In this document: piece by piece, positions 33,740 to 41,265 of the stretch
Layout: every line of letters begins with the position of its first letter
Position numbering within the stretch: the stretch's first letter is position 1
Assembly (NCBI GenBank): GCA_018992565.1
Contig: JACVGW010000012.1
Coordinates: 1-49,095 of the forward strand
Length of the DNA stretch: 49,095 nucleotides
Source of the DNA: Theionarchaea archaeon
GTDB taxonomy: Archaea; Methanobacteriota_B; Thermococci; Methanofastidiosales; SZ-28-30
Direction: 5' to 3'
Program-made: the position numbers and the translations under genes
Notes under the pieces: model-generated
The model's database searches: none
The model's input: the letters and a program-made list of their open reading frames with translations, nothing else
What the model was told of the DNA's origin: nothing

Positions 33740-34240
33740 GTGATAATCATAGACAAGAAACAGAAGTTGGGAATTGTAGTGATTCTTGCAGTCCTGGTGT
33801 TTTCTACGGTCACTTTCACTGCAGCTGATTTCTCAACGTTCTTCACGCCGCTATATACTGTGAGAATGGAGCAGGCAAGCAGCAAAATGAACTTCTTATC
33901 CACTCCAGTAAACGAGTTCACGTATTCTACTGAAGGAGGGCAAACATTTGGTTACCATATTACTGGCAGAACATGTGCTTGCTGGGGCGATCAGACCCCT
34001 CAACTGCCGCTGACATGCAACACCTGTGATGATTACTATTGCGAAGAACCTACGCATTGTGGCACCTGTGTTACCTGCTACAGCACATGCCAGGACACAT
34101 GCCCGAATACGTGCTCCACATGCTCCACGTGCAGTGGTTCTACATGTGAGCCTGCTACATGTCCATGGACGCAATGGCCCTACTGTGCAGAAACCCTGAG
34201 CTGGCCGACGTGCTACTGGGCAACCTGCTACTGGTGCTAA
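33740..34240 (+). CDS. Secreted Cys-rich (Thr-Cys repeat) protein
   Basis: Up to 166 residues. A membrane or signal segment (about 8-28, LGIVVILAVLVFSTVTFTAA) is followed by an unremarkable spacer to about 75. The last 90 residues hold 19 cysteines, mostly as Thr-Cys spaced by two to four residues (for example CPNTCSTCSTCSGSTC), ending in Trp/Tyr-rich CYWATCYWC. It could be a disulfide-rich surface protein, a metal-binding protein, or a long substrate for the SPASM enzymes 0.7 kb away. The start is odd: GAGGTGAT, normally a ribosome-binding site, overlaps the GTG at 33740, so a start a few codons inside (ATA 33749 or TTG 33767) is possible. It is followed by a clear T-rich terminator. Confidence 0.7.
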   Translation: MIIIDKKQKLGIVVILAVLVFSTVTFTAADFSTFFTPLYTVRMEQASSKMNFLSTPVNEFTYSTEGGQTFGYHITGRTCACWGDQTPQLPLTCNTCDDYYCEEPTHCGTCVTCYSTCQDTCPNTCSTCSTCSGSTCEPATCPWTQWPYCAETLSWPTCYWATCYWC

Positions 34241-34250
34241 TCTCACATCA

Positions 34251-34267
34251 TTTTTTTCTTTTTTTTC
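34251..34267 (+). terminator. Oligo-T terminator after the Cys-rich gene
   Basis: T7-C-T10-like run shortly after the stop codon, a typical archaeal terminator. Confidence 0.65.
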
Positions 34268-34441
34268 CTGATAGGCAGCAGCTATCATATGAAAGAAGAA
34301 TATGACTGCAGATGTCTCAGGGATCTTCTTCTGCGTCTCGTATTTCACTTCATGAGAGGTTACTATATTTGCACAAGGAGAGTCTGTTTATTCATCTCAG
34401 TGATCCTTGGGGTGGCTCTTTGTGTGTTCATCTGTCTTCCT

Positions 34442-35980
34442 TCAGAATTCCCAGAACTGGCTGGTCTTCTTGATGAGGATTCTCTGGTGAACAAGATTTC
34501 GCATTTCTTCCACTTCAGGATAGAGATATCTGTCTTCTTCCAGAAATGGGATGTGTTGGCGGGTCATGTCATAGACTCCGCGACTTCCCGCCCCCAGGTC
34601 ATCGGATGAGAATCCCTCATTTTTCCTGAGATCAACACCCTGTGCAGCACACAGAATTTCAATCCCGGTGATAGTCTCTGTATTCTTGATAATCTCCCTT
34701 GCTTTCCGGGCGGCAATGGTAGACATACTCACATGGTCTTCTGCATTGGCTGAGGTAGGTATGGAATCCACACATGCGGGATGAGACAGCACTTTGTTCT
34801 CCGATACCAGAGCTGCTGCTGTATATTGGGCAATCATGAGCCCACTATGTAGCCCTTCTTTTCCTTTTGGGATAAGAAAAATCGGAAGCCCATCAGAATG
34901 ATGAGAATCGACCAGCTTTGCTGTGTGCCGTTCTGAAATATTCCCTATTTCTGATACTGCGATCCCCAGAAAATCCATTGCCAGGGCCAGGGGTTGCCCG
35001 TGAAAATTCCCGCCTGAAATTGGATACTCATCAATAATCAACGGGTTATCTGTGGCAGAATTGATCTCTGTTTCTACAATATGGTGAACGTACTCAATAG
35101 CGTCAAGGGAACTTCCCAGTACCTGTGGGAAACACCGAACAGAGTAGTCGTCCTGCACCTTCTTCTCCATGGAATCAATGATCTTACTCCCCCGGGTAAG
35201 GTCTCTAATGTGTCGTGCAATCCGTATTTGCCCCTCATGGGGTCTTAACTGGTGAATTCTCTCATCAAATGCTTTGGAGGTGACCTTGAAAGCTTCAAAA
35301 CTCAACGCTGCTGCCAGTACTGCACTCTTGATAAGTGCTTCTGCATCAGAAACAGCCAGAGCCGCAATTCCTGCAGTGAATGTGGCTCCGTTGTTAATGG
35401 CCAACCCTTCTTTAGCTTTCAATTGTAACGGCAAAATACCCGCCTTCTCCATGGCCTCTTGTCCAGTCATTCTCTCTCCCTTGTGGTAGGCTTCACCTTC
35501 ACCGACCATGACCAGTGCCAGATGGGATAATGGAGCAAGATCTCCACTTGCACCCAGAGAACCTTTCTCCGGGACGAAAGGGGTGACATCTTTGTTCAAC
35601 ATCTGCAGCAGGGTCTCCACCACAGTGGTCCGAGCACCTGAATATCCCTTGGCTATAGTGTTGGCTCTGATTAGCATGGCTGCCCGCACCACTTCTTCAG
35701 GGAAGGGATCTCCGGTACCTACAGAATGGCTTCTGATGAGGTTAACCTGGAGCCTGCCTACTTCCTTCCGATCGATCTTTGTGTCCCGAAGAGGGCCAAA
35801 TCCCGTATTAATACCATAGACGGGTTCATCTCTTTCTACAATTTCCTGGACAGCTTTTTCAGTGACTTCCATCTTGGTTCGTGCTGCAGGGTCAAGAGCA
35901 GTATTCCAGTGATGGCGGGCAACATTCACCACCTGTTCTACGGCAAGATGTTCACCATCAATCACGACTTTTTCATCCAT
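34442..35980 (-). CDS. hutH: Histidine ammonia-lyase
   Basis: 512 residues of the aromatic amino acid lyase family. The MIO prosthetic group forms from Ala144-Ser145-Gly146 in GSLGASGDLAPLSH, and Tyr55 in VYGINTGFGPL is the catalytic tyrosine. QPLALAMDFLGIA and ENKVLSHPACVDSIPTSANAEDH further on are typical of HutH, which deaminates histidine to urocanate. Phenylalanine or tyrosine lyases share the fold, but the His-rich selectivity segment (SHSVGTG, HH) favours histidine. The other hut genes are not in the window. It is divergent from hisS across a 286-bp gap that contains promoters for both. Confidence 0.9.
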   Translation of the reverse strand: MDEKVVIDGEHLAVEQVVNVARHHWNTALDPAARTKMEVTEKAVQEIVERDEPVYGINTGFGPLRDTKIDRKEVGRLQVNLIRSHSVGTGDPFPEEVVRAAMLIRANTIAKGYSGARTTVVETLLQMLNKDVTPFVPEKGSLGASGDLAPLSHLALVMVGEGEAYHKGERMTGQEAMEKAGILPLQLKAKEGLAINNGATFTAGIAALAVSDAEALIKSAVLAAALSFEAFKVTSKAFDERIHQLRPHEGQIRIARHIRDLTRGSKIIDSMEKKVQDDYSVRCFPQVLGSSLDAIEYVHHIVETEINSATDNPLIIDEYPISGGNFHGQPLALAMDFLGIAVSEIGNISERHTAKLVDSHHSDGLPIFLIPKGKEGLHSGLMIAQYTAAALVSENKVLSHPACVDSIPTSANAEDHVSMSTIAARKAREIIKNTETITGIEILCAAQGVDLRKNEGFSSDDLGAGSRGVYDMTRQHIPFLEEDRYLYPEVEEMRNLVHQRILIKKTSQFWEF

Positions 35981-36004
35981 GTAATTCCCGTTTCTTCATG
36001 GAGT

Positions 36005-36017
36005 TCGATTTTAAAAA
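36005..36017 (-). promoter_or_regulatory. TATA promoter of hutH
   Basis: CCTTTTTAAAATCG on the minus strand about 31 bp before ATG 35980, which predicts a leader of only a few bases. Confidence 0.5.
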
Positions 36018-36128
36018 GGTTGGTGCTCCAGCGAAGTCCATCGCATGGTGGAAAGAAACGATGCACAACGAGGGCTCCCAAATGCACTGGATTGGCTCTT
36101 TTCTGAATCGAATGAGATGCTAACCGAA

Positions 36129-36141
36129 ATCCTTATATACC
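36129..36141 (+). promoter_or_regulatory. Promoter of the hisS operon
   Basis: ATCCTTATATACC predicts RNA from about 36161, so hisS would have a leader of roughly 105 nt, unusually long for this genome. The leader holds a GAGGTGG site next to the start. No recognisable riboswitch or tRNA-like fold was found in it. Confidence 0.5.
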
Positions 36142-36266
36142 CTTGCCTGTCTATGAGGCCAGGTGACAAAAATGCTCAGAAGGGATTGCCTTCACCCGGA
36201 CTAAGTCAGAATTTCTGTTGGAGGTAGTTGGACCTGGGCAGCTTTTTTTCGAATTGAGGTGGTTTT

Positions 36267-37775
36267 ATGGTAGAATTTAGCTTACCGCGAGGTACTATGG
36301 ATTTTCTCCCTGAGGAGATGGCCCAACGCCGATATGTGGAGGACATTGTCCGCAAGACCTTTGAGTCATTCGGGTTTCAGGAAGTTCAGACCCCCATATT
36401 TGAGGAATTTGCTTTGCTGGCAGCCCGGTCTGGGGAAGAAATCAGAGAAGGAATGTTCACCTTTATGGCAGATGAGGTAGAGTATGCACTGCGACCAGAG
36501 GTGACAGCAGCAGTATGCCGAATGATCGTCACAGGGAAAATAGCCCTTCCCAAGCCGTACAAGGTCTACTACCTTGGTCCCTGTTTCAGATACGAGGAAC
36601 CTCAGGCAGGTCGGTACCGTCAGTTCTGGCAGGCAGGCATTGAATTGATGGGCTCTCAGTCTCCTGTGGCAGACGCAGAGGTAATCTGTGTGGGAGCCAA
36701 AACCCTGGAAAATGTGGGTATTACTCCTTACAGGCTAAAGGTGGGTAATATTGGCATTTTTAGAGGTATTCTGGAAGATGTGGGGCTCGATCTGGAAGAT
36801 CAAAACCGCATCATTGGCAACATTGATGGAATCATGTCTAACAGGGAGAAATGTGCACTCATTGCAGAGAAGAAGGAACTGGGGATAGACGATCAGAATT
36901 ATATCAAGACGTATCTCAACCTGCTCTACGACATGCAGATGGGCCTAATCAATGAAGGGATAGAGGTTGTTGGTGAATATGAAATCCTACCCTCTGCCCT
37001 TGAGAATCTCTCTTTATGGGTGGATACGTTGCCCACCGTTATGGAACAGACGTACCGGGCTGCATGGATTGCAGAAGGGATGCCTGAAAAGACTGTCGAC
37101 TTGCTGCTGGAAGTGTCAAGGGTGAGTGGAGCTCGTTCTGATGTAATGCCCAGAGCACAGGTTCTCCTCAAGGGGAGTGCAGCAGAAACTCCATTGCAGG
37201 AACTGGACAAGGTTCTGTCAAATCTCGAAGCCTTCGGGGTTACCAACTATGAGGTGGTCCTGGGTGTGGCGAGAGGGCTTGACTATTACACAGGGACTGT
37301 CTTTGAGTTTGATGTTCCCCTGCTGGGTGCTCAGAAACAGGTGTGCGGAGGAGGACGATATGACAGGCTTGTAGAAGAATTCGGAGGACCTCCCACTCCT
37401 GCCACAGGGTACGCTTTTGGGTTCGACCGGATTGTCTTGTCCCGGCTGTTGGTTAAAGAGATTCCCGTTCCCCGGAAAGTGGATGTATTCATTGCAGTAG
37501 TAGATGAGAGTCTCGGCCAGAACGCAATACAGATTTCCCAGGGTCTGCGCGAACGAGGATATAAGGTAGAAATTGAGATGACCCAGCGGGACCTGAAAGG
37601 GCAATTGGGGTATGCCTCCGAAATCAAAGCAAAATACTGTGTTATTCTGGGACCGAGAGAACTTAGAGAGGGAAAGGTCATGCTTAAAAACCTGGATACA
37701 GAGGAACAAGCAGCCGTTCTCCTGGGAGAACTGACTGAGGTTATTGGGAAGGAAAAAGCAGGGATTGAGGATTGA
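36267..37775 (+). CDS. hisS: Histidyl-tRNA synthetase
   Basis: 502-residue class II synthetase that charges tRNA-His. Motif 1 lies near residues 33-55 (ESFGFQEVQTPIFEEF). Motif 2 is CFRYEEPQAGRYRQFWQAGIE near 110-131. Histidine A is VARGLDYYTGTVFE near 334-347, histidine B is around CGGGRYD, and motif 3 is TGYAFGFDRIVLSRL near 381-395. The C-terminal anticodon-binding domain starts near VDVFIAVVDE (about 408). An insertion of archaeal length follows motif 2. Start ATG 36267 has GAGGTGG in front. It is followed after 42 bases by the EF-1-alpha-like gene, probably in one operon. Confidence 0.95.
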   Translation: MVEFSLPRGTMDFLPEEMAQRRYVEDIVRKTFESFGFQEVQTPIFEEFALLAARSGEEIREGMFTFMADEVEYALRPEVTAAVCRMIVTGKIALPKPYKVYYLGPCFRYEEPQAGRYRQFWQAGIELMGSQSPVADAEVICVGAKTLENVGITPYRLKVGNIGIFRGILEDVGLDLEDQNRIIGNIDGIMSNREKCALIAEKKELGIDDQNYIKTYLNLLYDMQMGLINEGIEVVGEYEILPSALENLSLWVDTLPTVMEQTYRAAWIAEGMPEKTVDLLLEVSRVSGARSDVMPRAQVLLKGSAAETPLQELDKVLSNLEAFGVTNYEVVLGVARGLDYYTGTVFEFDVPLLGAQKQVCGGGRYDRLVEEFGGPPTPATGYAFGFDRIVLSRLLVKEIPVPRKVDVFIAVVDESLGQNAIQISQGLRERGYKVEIEMTQRDLKGQLGYASEIKAKYCVILGPRELREGKVMLKNLDTEEQAAVLLGELTEVIGKEKAGIED

Positions 37776-37817
37776 TACTAGATAGAGGAGTAAAATTGAA
37801 TGAAATGAGATGATACT

Positions 37818-39110
37818 ATGGAAAAACCGATGATCAACCTGATCATTGCAGGACATGTGGACCACGGCAAATCCACCTTGGTCGGGCGCCTTTTTGAGGA
37901 CTTGAACCTTGTCTCCAAGGCTGAAAAAGACAAAGCAGAGCGCGACGCCAAAGACCTGGGGAAAGAGACCTTTAGATATGCATTTGTCATGGACACCAGT
38001 CTCGAAGAGAGGAGACGTGGGCTCACCATTGAATTGGGATTCAAAGCATTTGAAACCCAGAACAGGAGGTTCAACATCATTGATGCTCCGGGGCACTCTG
38101 ACTTTGTGAAGAATATGATCACAGGTGCTGCTGAAGCCGATGCAGGTGTTCTGGTGGTAGACGCTCAGGATACTCTGGAAAAGATCATGCCTCAGACAAA
38201 AGAACATGCCATACTCATGTTAACCCTGGGAGTTGACCAGCTCATTGTTTTCATCAATAAAATGGACCTTGTCTCCTATTCCAAAGATGCCTTTGAGACG
38301 GTCAAAGGAAGGATAAAGGAGTTCTTGTCTTCCCTGGGCTTCTCCAAGATGGAAAACATAATGTATATACCAGGGTCTGCTTTCCACGGAGAGAATGTGT
38401 CCCGCCCTTCATCAAAGATGGATTGGTATAAGGGTCCAACCTTTCTGGAAGCTCTGGACACGCTTGAAGAACCACCCAGACCAGTTGATAGACCCTTCAG
38501 AATGCCTGTACTGAGGACGTTTACGTCTCGCGGTATGGGGAAGATCATTGTCGCAGGGAAGGTGGAGAGCGGTGAAGTGAAAGAAGGAGATACCATACAG
38601 GTGGTCCCCTATGGTGGTACTGGGAAGGTCCTCTCTATTGAGTGGCAGCACAAACGACTGGCCAAGGCTGAACCTGGATTCGATGTAGGGTTAGCTTTGT
38701 CAGGGGCAGTAAACAAGCGAGAAATCAAGAAAGGATACATGGTGTGCAAGACTGGAGAGTTGTCCCAGATGGCAGATCAATTCAAGGCCAGGGTGATGGC
38801 ATGGAACAGGTATCTTGGAACAGGATACTGTCCTCTGATACACTGCCACCAGGCCGTGGTGCCTGTGCAGGTTATGAAGGTGGAGAGCACATTTGATATT
38901 TCCACAGGAGAGGTGCTCTCTGGCAATGTTGAGGGAATACAGCCCGGTCAGGGGGGGATTGTGTGGATTAAACCTCTCAAGCCGCTGGTAATTGAGAAAG
39001 CCTCTGAATTCCCTCGATTATCTCGATTTGCCTTGAGGGATGGAGTTACCACGGTGGCTGCAGGAGTATGTGTGGAAATCATGCCCAAGAAAGAAGAAAA
39101 GAAGAAGTAG
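37818..39110 (+). CDS. EF-1-alpha family translational GTPase
   Basis: 430 residues with three domains as in EF-1A. GTPase motifs: G1 GHVDHGKST (12-20), switch I ERRRGLTI (64-71), G3 DAPGH (89-93), G4 NKMD (147-150), and an SA motif near 183. After the G3 region the sequence VVDAQDTLEKIMPQTKEH departs from the usual short acidic loop of EF-1A. The beta domains (RMPVLRTFTSRGMGKI onward, and KPLVIEKASEFPRLSRFALRDG) match the family well. EF-1A brings aminoacyl-tRNA to the ribosome; this could be that protein or a paralogue such as an aRF3/Hbs1-like factor, as several normally strict positions differ. A tRNA synthetase neighbour fits either role. A GAGATGAT site precedes the ATG. Confidence 0.85.
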   Translation: MEKPMINLIIAGHVDHGKSTLVGRLFEDLNLVSKAEKDKAERDAKDLGKETFRYAFVMDTSLEERRRGLTIELGFKAFETQNRRFNIIDAPGHSDFVKNMITGAAEADAGVLVVDAQDTLEKIMPQTKEHAILMLTLGVDQLIVFINKMDLVSYSKDAFETVKGRIKEFLSSLGFSKMENIMYIPGSAFHGENVSRPSSKMDWYKGPTFLEALDTLEEPPRPVDRPFRMPVLRTFTSRGMGKIIVAGKVESGEVKEGDTIQVVPYGGTGKVLSIEWQHKRLAKAEPGFDVGLALSGAVNKREIKKGYMVCKTGELSQMADQFKARVMAWNRYLGTGYCPLIHCHQAVVPVQVMKVESTFDISTGEVLSGNVEGIQPGQGGIVWIKPLKPLVIEKASEFPRLSRFALRDGVTTVAAGVCVEIMPKKEEKKK

Positions 39111-39274
39111 GGATTGATTGATAACCCAGCCTGGCATTCGCAGCCATTGATAGTCTGCACCCGTTCAGGTGTGCTTTCAGTATTGAATTCTTCACAGTAC
39201 ACAGGATTCAGCTGGAAGACGGGCCATGCTGGATGGGTGGAGGATCTCTTGGTGAGGGACTGACCTGCCTGAGT

Positions 39275-39289
39275 AAACCTTAAAATATC
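39275..39289 (+). promoter_or_regulatory. TATA promoter of the PLP enzyme/truA pair
   Basis: TAAACC followed by TTAAAATATC, centred about 24 bp before ATG 39307. Confidence 0.6.
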
Positions 39290-39306
39290 ATCTCCCTACC
39301 TGTACC

Positions 39307-40434
39307 ATGAACCTGGATGATATACGAGCCCGCATTCCCGCTTCCAGACAGTACGTTTATTTGAATCATGCTGCCTGTGCCCCCCTTCCTGTAGACGTAC
39401 AAGCTGCCCAGAAAGAATATGTGGAGGAACGGGCACTCCACGGAGATGTGGTCTACGAACAATGGATAGAGAAAACAGAGGCCACCAGAAGACTTGTAGC
39501 AGACTTCATTGGAGGCCATCCTGAAGAGATTGCTTTTCTTAAGAACACGTCGGAAGGCATAAACCTTGTGGCCACCATGTTGCCCTTTGCTGAGAACGAT
39601 AATGTTGTCACAACTGATCTGGAATTCCCCTCCAATTTCTTGCCCTGGTATGATCTTCAGAGAAAAGGAGTGGAATTCAGGGTGGTGAAAAGCAGAAACC
39701 ACGTGCTGGAGCTTGCAGACTTTGAGAAAGCAATTGATGATAATACCAGGTGCGTGGCTGTCTCTCACGTGGAATTTGCCACCGGATTCAAGAATGATAT
39801 TACTGCTTTGAGTAAGCTGTGCAGCGATCATCATGCATATTTCTTTGTGGACCCCATTCAATCCATGGGTGCACTTCCCTTCAATGTAAGAGAGACTCCC
39901 ATGGACTTCTTTTCAAGTGCCTGTTACAAGTGGCTGATGTCAGAGCTTGGTATTTCCATTTTCTACATTAAGAGAGATCTCATAGACCACTTCCATCCTT
40001 CATATATTGGATGGTTTTCCCTCAAAGACTACCTGGACTATGAGAAATTTAACAGAGAACATCCTGAGATTACCACCACAGCACGGAAATTCGAATGTGG
40101 GAACCTCAACTTCTACGGGGTTTGTACCCTCCACGCCTCTCTCCAGTTCTTGAATCAGTTTTCAAGTACGTGGGTGGAGGAGCGAGTCATGAACCTGGCA
40201 GCTCATGTTATTGATGCTGTGAGCGAAAAAGGGTTTGAAGTCCAGACTCCCTCAGACCATGCAGGCATCGTGAACTTCAAGGTCAAAAATCCAGGTCAGG
40301 TGGTAGAGGCTCTGAAAGCGCGCAACATCATTGTCAGCTCGCGAGCGGGAGGTATCAGGGTATCGGCACACTTCTGGAACACTTGTGAAGAGGTGGATAG
40401 GTTAGTTGAAGCTGTTGAGGACATATGCTGTTGA
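39307..40434 (+). CDS. Class V PLP-dependent aminotransferase-fold enzyme
   Basis: 375 residues resembling cysteine desulfurase and isopenicillin N epimerase-like proteins. PLP contacts: NTSEGINLVA near 80-89, Asp182 and Gln185 in VDPIQSMG, and the Schiff-base Lys208 in SSACYKWLMSELG. The C-terminal part SRAGGIRVSAHFWNT lacks the mobile-loop cysteine needed by desulfurases (RxGHHCA in group II enzymes), so a sulfur-donating role is not supported. A lyase, transaminase or epimerase of the same fold is more likely; substrate unknown. Its 3' end overlaps truA by ten bases, so the two are translationally coupled, a link without an evident biochemical reason. Confidence 0.82.
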   Translation: MNLDDIRARIPASRQYVYLNHAACAPLPVDVQAAQKEYVEERALHGDVVYEQWIEKTEATRRLVADFIGGHPEEIAFLKNTSEGINLVATMLPFAENDNVVTTDLEFPSNFLPWYDLQRKGVEFRVVKSRNHVLELADFEKAIDDNTRCVAVSHVEFATGFKNDITALSKLCSDHHAYFFVDPIQSMGALPFNVRETPMDFFSSACYKWLMSELGISIFYIKRDLIDHFHPSYIGWFSLKDYLDYEKFNREHPEITTTARKFECGNLNFYGVCTLHASLQFLNQFSSTWVEERVMNLAAHVIDAVSEKGFEVQTPSDHAGIVNFKVKNPGQVVEALKARNIIVSSRAGGIRVSAHFWNTCEEVDRLVEAVEDICC

Positions 40435-41243
40435 AGATTGCGTATGTGGGAGATAAATTCCGTGGAGTTGCCAGACAGCCAGGACTCCGGACAGTGGAAG
40501 GTGACATCATGAGAGCACTGGAAAAGACGAGGTGCCCCACTGGAGTGCAGGTAGCATCCCGGACCGACAGGGGGGTGTCCGCTCTGGGAAATGTAATTCA
40601 GGTTGAGAGCAGCAGAACCGACCTGTGCAGGATTCTGACCTGCTTGCTGGAAGACATTTGGGTGTACGCATGGACAGAGAGAGCAGTGCCCCTGCGCATG
40701 TGCACCAAGCATTACATGTACGTTCTCCCACAGGAATACGAGAGAAGTCTCGCAAAAGACTGCTGTTCTCTCTTCAGTGGGACTCACAATTTTCGTGCCT
40801 TCTCCAAGGAGAAGAAAAGAGGGGAAAAGGCAAGTACAATCCGCACCATAGCTGTTTCATATGAAGTGGAGGATGGGATGACTCTCTTTCATTTCAGAGG
40901 GAGGAGTTTTCTGTGGCACATGATCCGCTGCATCATGACTGCCATGGTGAGATACATGGAGGGCCAGTGGACAGCAGAAATCATTACAGGTCTTCTGGCA
41001 CAGGATACCAGGATTGACACCACAACACAGGGATGCAGTCTGGCAGTAGGTCCCCGGAAACAAGAAAGACTCCCACCAGCTCCAGCCACCAACTTGCTGC
41101 TTCTGGATCTGGAGTATGGAATTCCTTTTTCAACCGACAATTTCAGCAAAGAAAGGATGCGAACAGAGTTTTCTCACCGTATTGAGTCTCTCCTGGTGCA
41201 AGAACGTATATTTGAGAAAATGATGACTTATGAGAAGAAATAA
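40425..41243 (+). CDS. truA: tRNA pseudouridine synthase A
   Basis: 272 residues. TruA makes pseudouridine at positions 38-40 of the tRNA anticodon stem. The catalytic aspartate is Asp48 in ASRTDRGVSALGN. KHYMYVLP, LFSGTHNFRAFS and FHFRGRSFLWHMIRCIM, the last near 155-171, are standard family blocks. Length is normal for archaeal TruA. Start ATG 40425 lies inside the end of the PLP gene. Convergent with the next gene, with 22 bases between the stops. Confidence 0.92.
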   Translation: MLLKIAYVGDKFRGVARQPGLRTVEGDIMRALEKTRCPTGVQVASRTDRGVSALGNVIQVESSRTDLCRILTCLLEDIWVYAWTERAVPLRMCTKHYMYVLPQEYERSLAKDCCSLFSGTHNFRAFSKEKKRGEKASTIRTIAVSYEVEDGMTLFHFRGRSFLWHMIRCIMTAMVRYMEGQWTAEIITGLLAQDTRIDTTTQGCSLAVGPRKQERLPPAPATNLLLLDLEYGIPFSTDNFSKERMRTEFSHRIESLLVQERIFEKMMTYEKK

Positions 41244-41265
41244 AAAAGAGAAAGAGTCATTTGAT

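Noticed and set aside
33950-34237. CRISPR-like or tandem DNA repeat in the Cys-rich gene
   Set aside because: The repetition follows the Thr-Cys codons and has no constant unit length or spacers.
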